Of a stretch of 64,000 nucleotides of DNA, positions 38,007 through 47,383 are shown piece by piece (position 1 is the stretch's first letter; each line of letters begins with the position of its first letter). Origin of the DNA: Parabacteroides faecis (GTDB lineage Bacteria > Bacteroidota > Bacteroidia > Bacteroidales > Tannerellaceae); NCBI RefSeq assembly GCF_014647375.1, contig NZ_BMPB01000001.1, positions 372,001-436,000 on the forward strand, in the 5' to 3' direction. The notes beneath the pieces were generated by a model. It saw only the letters and a program-made list of their open reading frames with translations. It searched no databases and was not told the origin of the DNA. Both the position numbers and the translations under genes were made by a program.

Positions 38007-38014
38007 ACAAAGAT
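38007..38014 (-). promoter_or_regulatory. -7 box of the phosphoesterase operon
   Basis: TATCTTTG on the minus strand, 38 bases before the EEP start. A TTTG lies 16 bases upstream, within the adjacent terminator hairpin, slightly closer than the usual 19-21. Confidence 0.5.
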
Positions 38015-38017
38015 AGA

Positions 38018-38067
38018 ATAAAAGAGTGTATCAAAAAATAAAATATCTTTTTGATACACTCTTTTAT
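38018..38067 (-). terminator. Strong 20-bp hairpin terminator
   Basis: Perfect 20-bp arms (38018-38037 and 38048-38067) with a 10-base loop, located 41 bases after the stop of the small secreted protein and directly before the phosphoesterase promoter. It separates the SusCD transcript from the phosphoesterase operon. Confidence 0.75.
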
Positions 38068-38108
38068 ACCAAATAAATAGCTATATATCTTTATTAAAAA
38101 ATAGCCTT

Positions 38109-38531
38109 CTAATCTAATAGTGAATATGTATCTGCCTTAGTAAATTTATTTGGAATAATTCCACTAGGACAATCTTCAATTACTTGTAATATATAAACAG
38201 TACTATAATAATATTCTCGTTTATATATTACAAATGAATTATGTTCGCCACCAAATTCCTTATTTGCATATTTAACAAGATTTTCCTGAAAACGAACTTC
38301 TATTTCTTGTGGTAATGGATTAGAAGATGTCTTAAATTCAGTATAAGGGACAACTGTATATCCCTCAGATTGCCATCTTGCAACAGATCGTTCAATAAGG
38401 TCCTGTACTTGTTGATTGGCATCTACTTTTAAAGTTTCTACAGCCTGCTCTACAATAGACTGAGCAGCTACCTTATCATTGAATAACAAACATAATGCAA
38501 AGCTTACAGCTATAATTATATAACGTTTCAT
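38109..38531 (-). CDS. Hypothetical small secreted protein
   Basis: A 140-residue protein with a signal peptide (IIIAVSFALCLLF ... VAAQS). The mature part has an amphipathic helix (VEQAVETLKVDANQQVQDLIERSV) followed by a beta-rich half with RWQSEGYTVVPYTEF and YYYSTVYILQVIEDCPSG. No family recognised. It lies 110 bases downstream of a SusD gene, separated from it by a hairpin, and just before a strong terminator, so it may be the last gene of the SusCD transcript at reduced level. Function unknown. Confidence 0.65.
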   Translation of the reverse strand: MKRYIIIAVSFALCLLFNDKVAAQSIVEQAVETLKVDANQQVQDLIERSVARWQSEGYTVVPYTEFKTSSNPLPQEIEVRFQENLVKYANKEFGGEHNSFVIYKREYYYSTVYILQVIEDCPSGIIPNKFTKADTYSLLD

Positions 38532-38562
38532 GTTAATTATATTAGATTATTAAGATAAAGAC

Positions 38563-38600
38563 TGCACCAATACTCAATAAAAGATATTTTTCTTGGTGCA
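38563..38600 (-). terminator. Hairpin between SusD and the small secreted protein
   Basis: Eight-base perfect arms tgcaccaa (38563-38570) and ttggtgca (38593-38600) with a 22-base A/T loop, 42 bases downstream of the SusD stop. Probably a partial terminator or mRNA 3' stabiliser. Confidence 0.4.
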
Positions 38601-38641
38601 ATCTAATTTATTATGTTGAATAATAACTAGAACAAAGATTA

Positions 38642-40453
38642 TTACCAGCCGGTAGGCTGTTTCAGATTAGGATTCAACTGTACCTGTGTAAATGGTATCG
38701 GATAATAATAATATTTAGGAGCGATGAATGTAATAGGGATATTCTTATCTTTTACAAAACGGATATATCCTTTATCTCCTTCACTCAAATAGATACCTTG
38801 TTCTTTACCTGTTTCATCGAACAATGTGTAAACAGTCAGCTTATCCTTATCTTCGCCTGAGAGATTATTATCTGCCGGAGTTTTGAAAATAGCAATATCA
38901 GGTTCGCCATCACCTGTAATATCCAGCGGTCCGAAGCCAGGAATATACATACCTTCAGAAGGTCTTTCCATCAACTCACCAACACACCATCTTTTGATAT
39001 CATCTGTTCTCAGACCTTCGCAAGCCATTTCGACACGTCTTTCACGCCGAATCTCAAGAATAACTTTTGCATTGGCACCTGTTACATTAGGATACTGGGC
39101 AGCAATCACCGGGTCATTCGGAAGATTACCCATATCCATCGGAGTTACTCCAACCCTGTTTCTTAACAAATTAATCGTATTATTGATATCGTTCGCAGTA
39201 ATCGATCCCAACTCTGCTTTTGCTTCTGCATTAATCAATAAAACCTCCGCATAACGGAAGATAGGAAGATCGTTATAATTCTTACCGTATCCACCATTCA
39301 GATCCTGTGTTCTAGGATAAAACTTTACCTGTCCCAACCCGCCATAAGTCGGGTTTACTTTCTTAGCCTGAACGTCACCCGAAGCGATGAAACCTGCCGG
39401 CATAATTGTTTCTGCCATACGGGGATCTCTGTCTTCAAAAATCTGAGTGAACTGTCTTTTAGCATAAGAAGGATCCAAAGAGATAGGGGTTCCATCCAGT
39501 TTCAGATAGCTATCAGCCAAGCTTCTACTCAAATGCCACTGCCAGTCTAATACGGAAGATGTATTGTTACCATGTCCGATTGTACGATCGTAATCAGCAT
39601 AAAGAATCATTTCTTTATTTCCAGACAAGTCTCCGCTAATAAACAAGTTTCGATACCCTTCTGCTCCGTTTCCGGTAATTTCAAAGCCACCCTTTGTCAT
39701 AATTTCATTGGTTGCCCATATTGCTTTTTCCAAAAACGCATTGGCAGTACCCTGCAGATTCAGTTCCGTATGATATTTACGATATGTACCTTCATACAAC
39801 GCAACACGAGCCATCAAAGCTAAAGCGGCCCATTTATTAATACGTGTACGGCTCTCTATTGCTTTAATATTTTCAGCAGCAAATTGTAGGTCAGCCATAA
39901 TCGAATCGACCACTAACTCTCTTGAATCCTGGCCTTTTTCCAACAAATCCACATCAGAGGTCTGTAGTGGTTTAGGATACCAAGGAGAAGATCCGTATTT
40001 CTTGATTTGAGAGAAATAGAACCAAGCGCGGAAGAATTTTCCTATACCAACGTAATGCTTAACTTCACTTTCATCTCCCTGTGCCCTATATCCGTTAACC
40101 AACAATACATTACATTTACGCAATGTACCCCAATCACTATGGCTACCGTTAACATAGTCTGGCCGACCATCATTCGCCCATCCTCCGACATTCTTTTCAT
40201 CGATCTTACCTCTCAACATATTATCCCATTCATTGGAACCACTGTATGTACTGATATTATCCGAATAAACATCATCTGTACTATACTGTAAGATTTCATA
40301 CAACCCGTTCGTGTATGTTTCCAAGTCCTGAGGAGTATTGAAAAAGTTCTCCTCACTAATACTTGTCTGTGGGTATCTCTCCATAAAACTATCGTTACAA
40401 GCTACCAGAAATAAACTTGCTCCAACAGTTAGTATATATTTTAATGATCTCAT
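38642..40453 (-). CDS. SusD/RagB-like lipoprotein (ECF-regulated locus)
   Basis: A 603-residue surface lipoprotein (lipobox VACND). It has DSFMERYPQTSISEENFFNT at the mature N-terminus, helices with KFFRAWFYFSQIKKYG and the C-terminal signature EIRRERRVEMACEGLRTDDIKRW, followed by IPFTQVQLNPNL. It is longer than the SusD at 26120. It starts 22 bases after the SusC stop. Together they form the substrate-import pair of an ECF-sigma-controlled system; no glycosidase is encoded in the same transcript, so the ligand is unknown. Such ECF-linked pairs often target host glycans (general knowledge, not seen here). Confidence 0.94.
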   Translation of the reverse strand: MRSLKYILTVGASLFLVACNDSFMERYPQTSISEENFFNTPQDLETYTNGLYEILQYSTDDVYSDNISTYSGSNEWDNMLRGKIDEKNVGGWANDGRPDYVNGSHSDWGTLRKCNVLLVNGYRAQGDESEVKHYVGIGKFFRAWFYFSQIKKYGSSPWYPKPLQTSDVDLLEKGQDSRELVVDSIMADLQFAAENIKAIESRTRINKWAALALMARVALYEGTYRKYHTELNLQGTANAFLEKAIWATNEIMTKGGFEITGNGAEGYRNLFISGDLSGNKEMILYADYDRTIGHGNNTSSVLDWQWHLSRSLADSYLKLDGTPISLDPSYAKRQFTQIFEDRDPRMAETIMPAGFIASGDVQAKKVNPTYGGLGQVKFYPRTQDLNGGYGKNYNDLPIFRYAEVLLINAEAKAELGSITANDINNTINLLRNRVGVTPMDMGNLPNDPVIAAQYPNVTGANAKVILEIRRERRVEMACEGLRTDDIKRWCVGELMERPSEGMYIPGFGPLDITGDGEPDIAIFKTPADNNLSGEDKDKLTVYTLFDETGKEQGIYLSEGDKGYIRFVKDKNIPITFIAPKYYYYPIPFTQVQLNPNLKQPTGW

Positions 40454-40475
40454 AATTATCCAGTATTGTTATTAT

Positions 40476-43400
40476 TTAGAAATTAAGATTAAATCCAAAA
40501 GAGAAAGAACGCTGCAACGGATAAACTTTACCATCATCGTCCAATGCTTCCGGGTCTAGATTTGCTTTCAATCCACTCACTTCAAACAAGTTTTCACCAC
40601 TGAAATAGAAACGCAGACGTTCGATACCCGCTTTCTTAGTTACAGACTTAGGTAATGTATAACCGAAAGTAAAGTTTTTCAAACGCATATAAGCTGCATT
40701 CTGTAAATACTTTGTTTGAACGGCGGCCAGTTCATGACCTGTAGATTCGGCAATATAAGCTTTTACTCTCGGGAAGTAAGCATTCGGATTCTCTGGAGTC
40801 CAGTGATCCAGGTTTTGCTCCTGAACGTTTGTCCAAGGCTGTGCATAAATTCCCCAGAAATAATGGTTACCACCTTCTGCATACCAGTCTTTCTTTCCGA
40901 TACCCTGGAAGAAAGCACGTATATCAAAACCTTTCCAATCAGCATTCAGGTCAACACTGAATGGTAAACGGTTAGATTTATTACCGATTTTCTTATAGTC
41001 TCCCGGATCCGCTAATGTACCAGCACCATTATCAATTTTACCGTCCCCATTTATATCTTTAAATTTCAAGTCACCAACATAGAACTGATAACTTTGGTCG
41101 TCTTCACCCACTTTAGACTGATCGGCATGATTCTTCAGTTCTTCTTCACTTTGGAAGAATCCTTCGGTTGTCAATCCCCACATCTCTCCGATTTCCTGTC
41201 CAACATAATACTTATCCCATTTGGATGTTCTACCTATTACATTACCATTCTTATCTGTAATATTCACATAGTTATCAAATTTCGTAATAAACGAACGACT
41301 ATCGGCCAGCACAAAACGTACGCTATAATTAAACGGCGAGTCTTTCAAATTAAACTGATCTCTCCACATCAAAGACAATTCCCAACCTCTAGTCTTCATA
41401 TCTGCCGCATTTTCTTTCGGTTCACGGATACCTATTACGTTAGGCAATGTTTTACCAGTTGTAAGCATGCCGGTTGTATAACGTACATAGTAGTCATAAT
41501 TGGCCGTCAACCGGTTGTCCAGGAACGACAAGTCGATACCACCATTCACAGTCGATACCTTTTCCCATGTCAGGTTAGGAGCAACGATATATGGCATATA
41601 AATACCGATAGGACGACTTCCATCCAGAATAGAACCGATTTCATAAGTAGACATACTAGGAAGATAAGTATACTCATCTACACCCTGGTTCCCCAGACTA
41701 CCATAAGATCCGCGCAGTTTGAAAGAAGTCATATTCAAAGCATCCTTAACATTGGTAAAGAATGATTCTTCAGAAACAGTCCATGCAGCAGATGCAGAAG
41801 GGAAGAAACCGTAACGGTCATTCTTCGGGAACTTAGATGTTCCGTCATAGCGTCCGTTGAATTCGAGGATATAACGATTGTTATAGATATAATTCAAACG
41901 GAAGAAAGTACCGCGAACGGCCCATTCCTTTATCGTTTCGCTAGTCTTCACCGTACCGGTAGCCAGCTCCGGAGTAGGATAGCCATCACTGATCAACTGG
42001 TCTCGAGACACCCAGAAGCTATTTGTCTTCCGATATTCCTGGTTAAAACCGACCATTGCCTGCAAATAATGCTTCTCATTGAATGTCTTGTGGAAGTCCG
42101 TATAGACATTGAATACATTGTAATCATAGAAAGCACTTTCATTTCTTGCAGAAGGAGTCACGTTGCTTGTTTCCAGCGGTCTTTCCGGACCGGTCTTGTA
42201 AGTATAAGGCAAGAATGATTTTCTTGTTATTTCGCTGTCTCTTCTGAATGTAGCATCAGCTTTCAACTGCCATACATCTTTCATCAAGTCAATTGTTGCT
42301 GCAAATGAAGTCTGGAACTCACGGCTGTTGTTTACCTTGCGACCACCATCTTGTAGTTTTCCCAACAGTGCACCTCCACTACTGGTCCAGGTTCCATCAG
42401 GGTTTTTAGGAACATCCAAAGAGTTAGTTCTGTTCACCATATGGAAGAAGTCTTTGGTTGACCATCCTGATTCACCGAAAGAAGGTTCATCGTATGTACG
42501 ATATGTGAAAGAAGTATTATTACTAACGTTCAACCAGTCGGTAATCTGATAATCCACCTTACCTCTCATGTTATAACGCTTGTAAAGGTCATTACCGTAA
42601 CGGAACATACCATCCTGATCATAATATTCACCGGAGAAATAGTAACCAACTTTCTTACCTCTCTGAGAAATATTGAAATTTACCGTGTAAGAAGGAGCGG
42701 TTGAATTATAAACTTCATCCATCCAGTCCGTATGACCATAGTAAGCCCATTTATTAGGATCGGTAGGATTTAGAGCCACCGGATTCAAAGAAGGATTCTC
42801 TGAATATTTTTTGGCCTCATTCATCTGTTCCTGTGTATAAAGCGGGTTATACAACGGCCATGCTGCCTGATTCTTCAAATCCATTGTCACATAAGGATCC
42901 GTTACATGCTTAGGTACTCGGCTGATCTTTCTGGTTGAATAATATGCATTTACACCAATAGCAATTTTATCAGTCTTAGCTGTTTTAGTCGTTACCAAAA
43001 TCACACCGAAAGCTGCACGCGCACCATAAATGGCAGCAGAAGCCGCATCCTTCAATACGGAAATACTCTCGATATCATTAGTGTTCAAACGGGAAAGTTC
43101 ACCGGCTGTAGTCGGAATGTTATCCACCAAGATCAGCGGATCGCCATCGTTAATAGACGTTTTACCACGAATATTGAATTTACTGGCTTCATTGGCACTA
43201 CCACTGGGAACGGTAATATTCAGGTTAGGGATTGTTCCCTGCAAACCTTGCCCCACATTTGTGATAGGACGGTTTTCCAACGCTTTGGAAGTAATAGCAT
43301 CTACAGCACCTGAAAGGTTAGCTTTCTTCTGTGTACCGTAACCAACAACGATCACTTCGTCCAGTGTTTCGCTGTCTTCACTCAAAGTCACATTCAATGC

Positions 43401-44000
43401 ACTTTTTCCATTCAAAGGAATATCCTGTGTCTTATAACCGATATAAGAAATACTGATAACAGCATTCGGAGAAACTTCCGGTAAAGAGAAATTACCATCG
43501 ACATCAGTTATACCACCGATAGTGGTTCCTTTTACCAGGATATTCACACCGATCAGCGGTTCTCCTGTCCCGTCTTTAACATTACCTGTTACAGTAATTT
43601 TCTTTTCCTGCTGGGGAGCGGCAACAGCAACTTGTTTTCTGTTCGTTTCGTTCTTACGAACAATAATCTGGCGGTCATTAATGATATACTCAATGTCCGT
43701 TCCTTCGAACATTTTTTTCAATATGGATTCAACGGTCTGATTGTTGACGTCCACATTTACTTTCCTGTTCAAATTGATATTTGAACCGTGGTACACAAAA
43801 ATAAATTCACTGTTCTTTTCGATGTAAGAAAATACATCTTTTACAGTCCGGTTGTTCATGCGAACGGTCAATGTGGTTTGTTCCGCATAGGTTGATTCTG
43901 CATAGACTACAGATCCCCCATAACTTACCAGACATAAGGCTAAACATGCACTTTTAAGAAAATGAGCCGGTTTTCGGCTGAATTCTTCATTCTTTTTCAT
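40476..44000 (-). CDS. SusC-like TonB-dependent transporter with STN domain
   Basis: The ATG at 44000 gives a 1174-residue protein with signal peptide SACLALCLVSYGGSVVYAES; the open frame's extra 16 residues upstream are not needed. An N-terminal secretin/TonB short (STN) domain (about 40-115, LTVRMNNRTVKDVFSYIE ... ILKKMFEGTDIEY) marks it as a trans-envelope signalling transporter, followed by a carboxypeptidase-like domain (TGNVKDGTGEPLIGVN), TonB box LDEVIVVGYG, plug and barrel ending SFGFNLNF. The STN domain contacts the FecR anti-sigma encoded immediately upstream. It imports the unknown ligand and reports its presence. Confidence 0.95.
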   Translation of the reverse strand: MKKNEEFSRKPAHFLKSACLALCLVSYGGSVVYAESTYAEQTTLTVRMNNRTVKDVFSYIEKNSEFIFVYHGSNINLNRKVNVDVNNQTVESILKKMFEGTDIEYIINDRQIIVRKNETNRKQVAVAAPQQEKKITVTGNVKDGTGEPLIGVNILVKGTTIGGITDVDGNFSLPEVSPNAVISISYIGYKTQDIPLNGKSALNVTLSEDSETLDEVIVVGYGTQKKANLSGAVDAITSKALENRPITNVGQGLQGTIPNLNITVPSGSANEASKFNIRGKTSINDGDPLILVDNIPTTAGELSRLNTNDIESISVLKDAASAAIYGARAAFGVILVTTKTAKTDKIAIGVNAYYSTRKISRVPKHVTDPYVTMDLKNQAAWPLYNPLYTQEQMNEAKKYSENPSLNPVALNPTDPNKWAYYGHTDWMDEVYNSTAPSYTVNFNISQRGKKVGYYFSGEYYDQDGMFRYGNDLYKRYNMRGKVDYQITDWLNVSNNTSFTYRTYDEPSFGESGWSTKDFFHMVNRTNSLDVPKNPDGTWTSSGGALLGKLQDGGRKVNNSREFQTSFAATIDLMKDVWQLKADATFRRDSEITRKSFLPYTYKTGPERPLETSNVTPSARNESAFYDYNVFNVYTDFHKTFNEKHYLQAMVGFNQEYRKTNSFWVSRDQLISDGYPTPELATGTVKTSETIKEWAVRGTFFRLNYIYNNRYILEFNGRYDGTSKFPKNDRYGFFPSASAAWTVSEESFFTNVKDALNMTSFKLRGSYGSLGNQGVDEYTYLPSMSTYEIGSILDGSRPIGIYMPYIVAPNLTWEKVSTVNGGIDLSFLDNRLTANYDYYVRYTTGMLTTGKTLPNVIGIREPKENAADMKTRGWELSLMWRDQFNLKDSPFNYSVRFVLADSRSFITKFDNYVNITDKNGNVIGRTSKWDKYYVGQEIGEMWGLTTEGFFQSEEELKNHADQSKVGEDDQSYQFYVGDLKFKDINGDGKIDNGAGTLADPGDYKKIGNKSNRLPFSVDLNADWKGFDIRAFFQGIGKKDWYAEGGNHYFWGIYAQPWTNVQEQNLDHWTPENPNAYFPRVKAYIAESTGHELAAVQTKYLQNAAYMRLKNFTFGYTLPKSVTKKAGIERLRFYFSGENLFEVSGLKANLDPEALDDDGKVYPLQRSFSFGFNLNF

Positions 44001-44056
44001 ACATTTGTAACGTTTTTTCTTTGATACATAAATTAATAGATTAAACAAGAAACTTG

Positions 44057-44090
44057 AGAACCGAGTGATATGGCCGTATCGTTCGGTTCT
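44057..44090 (-). promoter_or_regulatory. Hairpin between FecR and SusC
   Basis: Arms agaaccga (44057-44064) and tcggttct (44083-44090) with further inner pairing (gatat..gtatc). It lies in the 123-base FecR-SusC gap and could act as an attenuator or processing site separating regulatory from transport gene expression. Confidence 0.45.
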
Positions 44091-44123
44091 TTTTTTAATT
44101 CGACGTCTTTCACATAGGCAATT

Positions 44124-45206
44124 CTATTTTGATATTATTACGTTGTTATTCGCATCCGTCTTATATTGAAGGAACAGGGACTGGCAGATGATATTGATCA
44201 CATCTTCCATGTTCTCCCGCAAATCCAGTTTTCCGGAAATGGGGATATCTCCTATCTCTTCATTATACCAAATGGTACGCCCGTAATAACGGGACAACCG
44301 GTCCAAGGTCTCTCCAACCTTCCGGTCGCTCAACATCATCATATTATCCTTCCAACAGATATACTCAAAAACATCCACCTCCTTGATTGCCGTACCTTTA
44401 TCATTTATCTCAAACATTTGATTAGGAGAGAGTTCCGACTTGTTATTCTTACCGGAATTAACTTCCACCCGTCCGTCAACCAACACGACCGAAGCAAAAG
44501 CATCTTCCTTATAGGCGCAAACATTAAACTGTGTACCGAGCACTTTTACATCAAAACCATTTGTTTTGACAATAAAAGGACGTGAAGGATCTTTCGTTAC
44601 ATCCAGGTAAACCTCTCCTTCCACAATTATTTCTCTTTTTTCCTTTTTGAATACTGCCGGATAAAATACACGCGTACCGGCATTTACATACATCCTTGTT
44701 CCATCGGAGAAAGTGATATCCGCCCTTCTACCTTTCGGGACAATGATCTGGTTTATTTCCTCTTTTTTCTCTTTCTTATCTTCTGCTGTCTCCTTCTTTA
44801 CAACGTGTTCCTCTGCATTCGACTTTCCATCCACATCATATCTGATAGACGATTCATCTTTCAGTTGCATCTTATCCTCACTTTCGATCAAAACGATTTC
44901 ATCGCCGGACAAAGAAGAAGTGTTGTTTTCAAGCAAAGCAAGCGACATAGAAGTATCATTCTTCGTATCCATTACAAAATAAAGACCGACAGAAAGAAGT
45001 ATGGCTATTGATGCAGCAACAGACCATATATAACGGTAGCGTAATCTGAATGAAGTATGTGGCTGATCCAACCGGGCTTCTATCTCCTGCCATGATGCCA
45101 GAGCTTCCGGTAATTTATCCGACTCCGCTTCATGAACTTTCCTGAGTAAGTCTTTCCCGGCCTGCCCAAATGATTTCTTACTTAATATGTTTTGTTTTTT
45201 ATTCAC
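44124..45206 (-). CDS. FecR-family anti-sigma factor
   Basis: A 360-residue inner-membrane regulator. The N-terminal cytoplasmic part (1-62) contacts the sigma factor; one membrane helix (YIWSVAASIAILLSVGLYF, about 64-83); the periplasmic FecR domain (IIVPKGRRADITFSDGTRMYVNAGTRV) and the C-terminal DUF4974 module (VGETLDRLSRYYGRTIWYNEE), which resembles an STN and receives the SusC signal. Between helix and FecR domain is a charged, Lys/Glu-rich linker (ETAEDKKEKKEE) longer than usual. It lies 66 bases after the ECF sigma gene and just before SusC. Confidence 0.93.
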   Translation of the reverse strand: MNKKQNILSKKSFGQAGKDLLRKVHEAESDKLPEALASWQEIEARLDQPHTSFRLRYRYIWSVAASIAILLSVGLYFVMDTKNDTSMSLALLENNTSSLSGDEIVLIESEDKMQLKDESSIRYDVDGKSNAEEHVVKKETAEDKKEKKEEINQIIVPKGRRADITFSDGTRMYVNAGTRVFYPAVFKKEKREIIVEGEVYLDVTKDPSRPFIVKTNGFDVKVLGTQFNVCAYKEDAFASVVLVDGRVEVNSGKNNKSELSPNQMFEINDKGTAIKEVDVFEYICWKDNMMMLSDRKVGETLDRLSRYYGRTIWYNEEIGDIPISGKLDLRENMEDVINIICQSLFLQYKTDANNNVIISK

Positions 45207-45272
45207 AAGTAACCTCTTTTTATCCTTATTACGGGATAGGTCTCATTTGGTACTCACTTTTTTTGAATAAAA

Positions 45273-45821
45273 TCAATTCTTTTTTAGATATAATTTCCTA
45301 AGACACGTCAAAGACCTGAATAGCAGATTCTTACTAGACTGATAATTTATTCCCATTATCTCGGCTATTTCATCATGCTTTAGTTCATTGACATAATATA
45401 GATAAATTATTTCCTGTTGATGGGGAGATAATTGCGAAAAGACCTGCATCAGATGTTTAGCCCGATTATCAGCATCCGAATCTTCAAAAGAAAGTAAAGG
45501 CATCAGTTCATCGGTCACAAACACTTCTTCATACAAGGAGATATCATCCGTGGCTTTCTCCTTTTCAAGTGTATCATACAATTTATTACGTAAGGCTTTA
45601 ATCAGGTATCCTTTCACATTCGGGGTAGCGGAAAGAGACTGATAGTTCTGAATTAGTTTTATGAAAATATCCTGGATGCAATCCTTTACTAAATCCTTAT
45701 CCGAGACCAATTTGGAGCCATAATTATACAATAAAGAATAGAAGCGGCAATAGATTTCCCTGAAAGCCTCTTTATCCCCTGTCAAACATAATCCCCATAA
45801 TTTCTCATCGGATATTTGCAT
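45273..45821 (-). CDS. ECF-type RNA polymerase sigma factor
   Basis: A 182-residue ECF sigma. Region 2: EAFREIYCRFYSLLYNYGSKL ... DCIQDIFIKLIQN (about 17-60); region 4: LSPHQQEIIYLYYVNELKHDEIAEIMGI with the HTH NYQSSKNLLFRSLTCLRK (about 128-178). It pairs with the FecR protein encoded next and directs transcription of the SusCD genes when released. First gene of the operon, preceded by a -7 box at 45874 and then a 570-base non-coding region. Confidence 0.93.
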   Translation of the reverse strand: MQISDEKLWGLCLTGDKEAFREIYCRFYSLLYNYGSKLVSDKDLVKDCIQDIFIKLIQNYQSLSATPNVKGYLIKALRNKLYDTLEKEKATDDISLYEEVFVTDELMPLLSFEDSDADNRAKHLMQVFSQLSPHQQEIIYLYYVNELKHDEIAEIMGINYQSSKNLLFRSLTCLRKLYLKKN

Positions 45822-45873
45822 ATAAATACCTACTTATAATTATTGTAATAGCCTATCAACAACAATTGGTGTG

Positions 45874-45881
45874 CAAAAGTA
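45874..45881 (-). promoter_or_regulatory. -7 box of the ECF sigma operon
   Basis: TACTTTTG on the minus strand, matching TAnnTTTG, 53 bases before the sigma ATG. No good -33 TTG at the standard spacing. Confidence 0.5.
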
Positions 45882-46013
45882 AACACGCATTATTACACTC
45901 ATATTACATCAAAATTAAGTAAGTATTAGTATTCAGATCGTATAATTTCATAAGTCCATAAATAGTATTACACTTTCAACATATCTATCTCTTTGAAAAT
46001 AAAAGGTTGGAAA

Positions 46014-46197
46014 TAGTTCTGTTAGAACTAATAACCCAACGGATGCAAATATAGCTCATTTTTATTATAATAGGTTAAATTGAGAAGAAGAATGAACGTT
46101 TTAAGGAACGTTTGTTAACAATCGAAGTATTATGCATAGGAGTAAATCATTGTTTTCAGTAAAAAGTAGCAATATATACTATAGTTCTAACAGAACG
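46014..46197. repeat. Widely spaced inverted repeat
   Basis: The word tagttctgttagaac near 46014-46028 recurs as its reverse complement gttctaacagaac at 46184-46196. The first copy is itself palindromic (tagttct-gtt-agaacta). The enclosed 155 bases are non-coding and include a gaacgtt...gaacgtt pair near 46093-46108. Could be a small MITE-like element or two regulator sites. The rest of 45882-46267 holds nothing else recognisable. Confidence 0.5.
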
Positions 46198-46267
46198 ATG
46201 GCATTAACATACAAATCTAATACCGCAACCTGTTCTTCCTGCTTTACCGTCTTAAATTACCATAAAA

Positions 46268-46386
46268 ATTCCCCACTCAAAAAAATGAGTGGGGAATTTT
46301 CCCCGCACCGGTGGGGATAAATCCCCATTATAGTGGGTTCTTTTCCCCATTGCAGTGGGGAGAACTAAGTAGAAAAGGCTTTTCTA
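46268..46386. repeat. Tandem array of CCCCA/TGGGG hairpins
   Basis: Consecutive small hairpins with nearly the same stem: attccccactca/tgagtggggaat (46268-46297, perfect 12 bp), tcccc..gggga (46300-46317), ccca..tggg (46324-46337), tcccca..tgggga (46344-46361), then tagaaaa/ttttcta (46370-46386). Spacing of the first four is 21-30 bases. Located downstream of yitT, beyond its own terminator. Repeats are directly visible; role unknown. Confidence 0.7.
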
Positions 46387-46393
46387 CAAACTA

Positions 46394-46427
46394 TTCAGGC
46401 ACGGAATATATAAATTCCATGCCTGAA
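46394..46427 (-). terminator. Terminator of the YitT-family gene
   Basis: Fourteen-base arms (46394-46407 and 46414-46427) with one mismatch and a 6-base loop, 23 bases after the stop at 46451. Confidence 0.65.
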
Positions 46428-46450
46428 AGAAAGTGAATATAAAGAGTTAT

Positions 46451-47341
46451 TTATTTTACTTTGATATGGTCGAAACCTTCCCCGTACACACCGATAACAG
46501 CACTCTGTGAAACAAATGCCTCCGGATCTATATCTTTGATCAAACGGAAAATTGTAGTCGACTCCCGCTTTTTTGCCAACACGAACATCATCTTCACACC
46601 GAGTCCGGTATACATGCCGGTTCCGTCTATTACCGTTACACCCCGGTGGAGATCTTTATTGATACGACGTCCTATCTCTTCATGTTTTTTGGAAATAATA
46701 AAGAACTGCACTGACTGGCGGGCACTATTCACCACCTGGTCGAGCACAAAGCTGGAGATATACAGAGTAGCAAAACCATAAACCACTTTTTCCCAATCAT
46801 GCAGTACGAAATAACTGGAAGAGATAATGATCATGTCCGTCATCAGAATGACACGCCCCAACGTAATATCCCTGTACTTATTGATAATGGCAGCAATAAT
46901 ATCCGTACCGCCGGAACTGCCATTAGCAGAAAAAGCAATACCAATACCGCTTCCGCAAAAAGAAGCACCGATAACACAAGCCATGAACGGCTGATCACCA
47001 AGTAAATGCAAACCGGCTGTCGCCCCTTGAATAATCGGCAGAATAAAAGTCATGACCAATACGGCAAAAATGGTCTTTACGCTGAACCTCCACCCCAGAA
47101 CGATCAGAGAAGCGATCAATAGCCCGCCATTAATTGCAAAATACGTGTACTGAACATTCAGTCCGGTCGCCCAATACACAATAGAAGCAATACCTGGCAC
47201 CCCACCGGTAGTTATGTCGTTGGGCAAAAGGAAAACTGTCCACCCAATAGCATAGAAAAGCATGCCAAGAGCGATCATCAGGTAATCGTGCAGCTCTCTC
47301 AGCATTAACTGCCTTGAGGTAATCGATAAAGTTGGTTTCAT
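46451..47341 (-). CDS. YitT family membrane protein
   Basis: A 296-residue inner-membrane protein with five to six hydrophobic helices (for example YLMIALGMLFYAIGWTVFLLP and IFAVLVMTFILPII), the DUF161 signature GGVPGIASIVYW and GSSGGTDIIAAIINKY, and a cytoplasmic C-terminal DUF2179 domain (RGVTVIDGTGMYTG ... IDPEAFVSQSAVIGVYGEGF). YitT proteins are widespread and of uncertain function, possibly transport. Monocistronic: own terminator, and 136 bases from the GH43 stop. A housekeeping gene separating two nutrient-import regions. Confidence 0.9.
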   Translation of the reverse strand: MKPTLSITSRQLMLRELHDYLMIALGMLFYAIGWTVFLLPNDITTGGVPGIASIVYWATGLNVQYTYFAINGGLLIASLIVLGWRFSVKTIFAVLVMTFILPIIQGATAGLHLLGDQPFMACVIGASFCGSGIGIAFSANGSSGGTDIIAAIINKYRDITLGRVILMTDMIIISSSYFVLHDWEKVVYGFATLYISSFVLDQVVNSARQSVQFFIISKKHEEIGRRINKDLHRGVTVIDGTGMYTGLGVKMMFVLAKKRESTTIFRLIKDIDPEAFVSQSAVIGVYGEGFDHIKVK

Positions 47342-47383
47342 TTTAAAAGTTTATTAATTTGCAGCTCCGCAAAAACGAAGCTG

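Noticed and set aside
46132-46320. A 62-codon ORF over the hairpin array
   Set aside because: Its frame follows the palindromes, has no conserved features and ends in the repeat array.
46268-46361. CRISPR array
   Set aside because: The units are palindromes of unequal length with no constant repeat and unique spacer pattern, and there are no cas genes.
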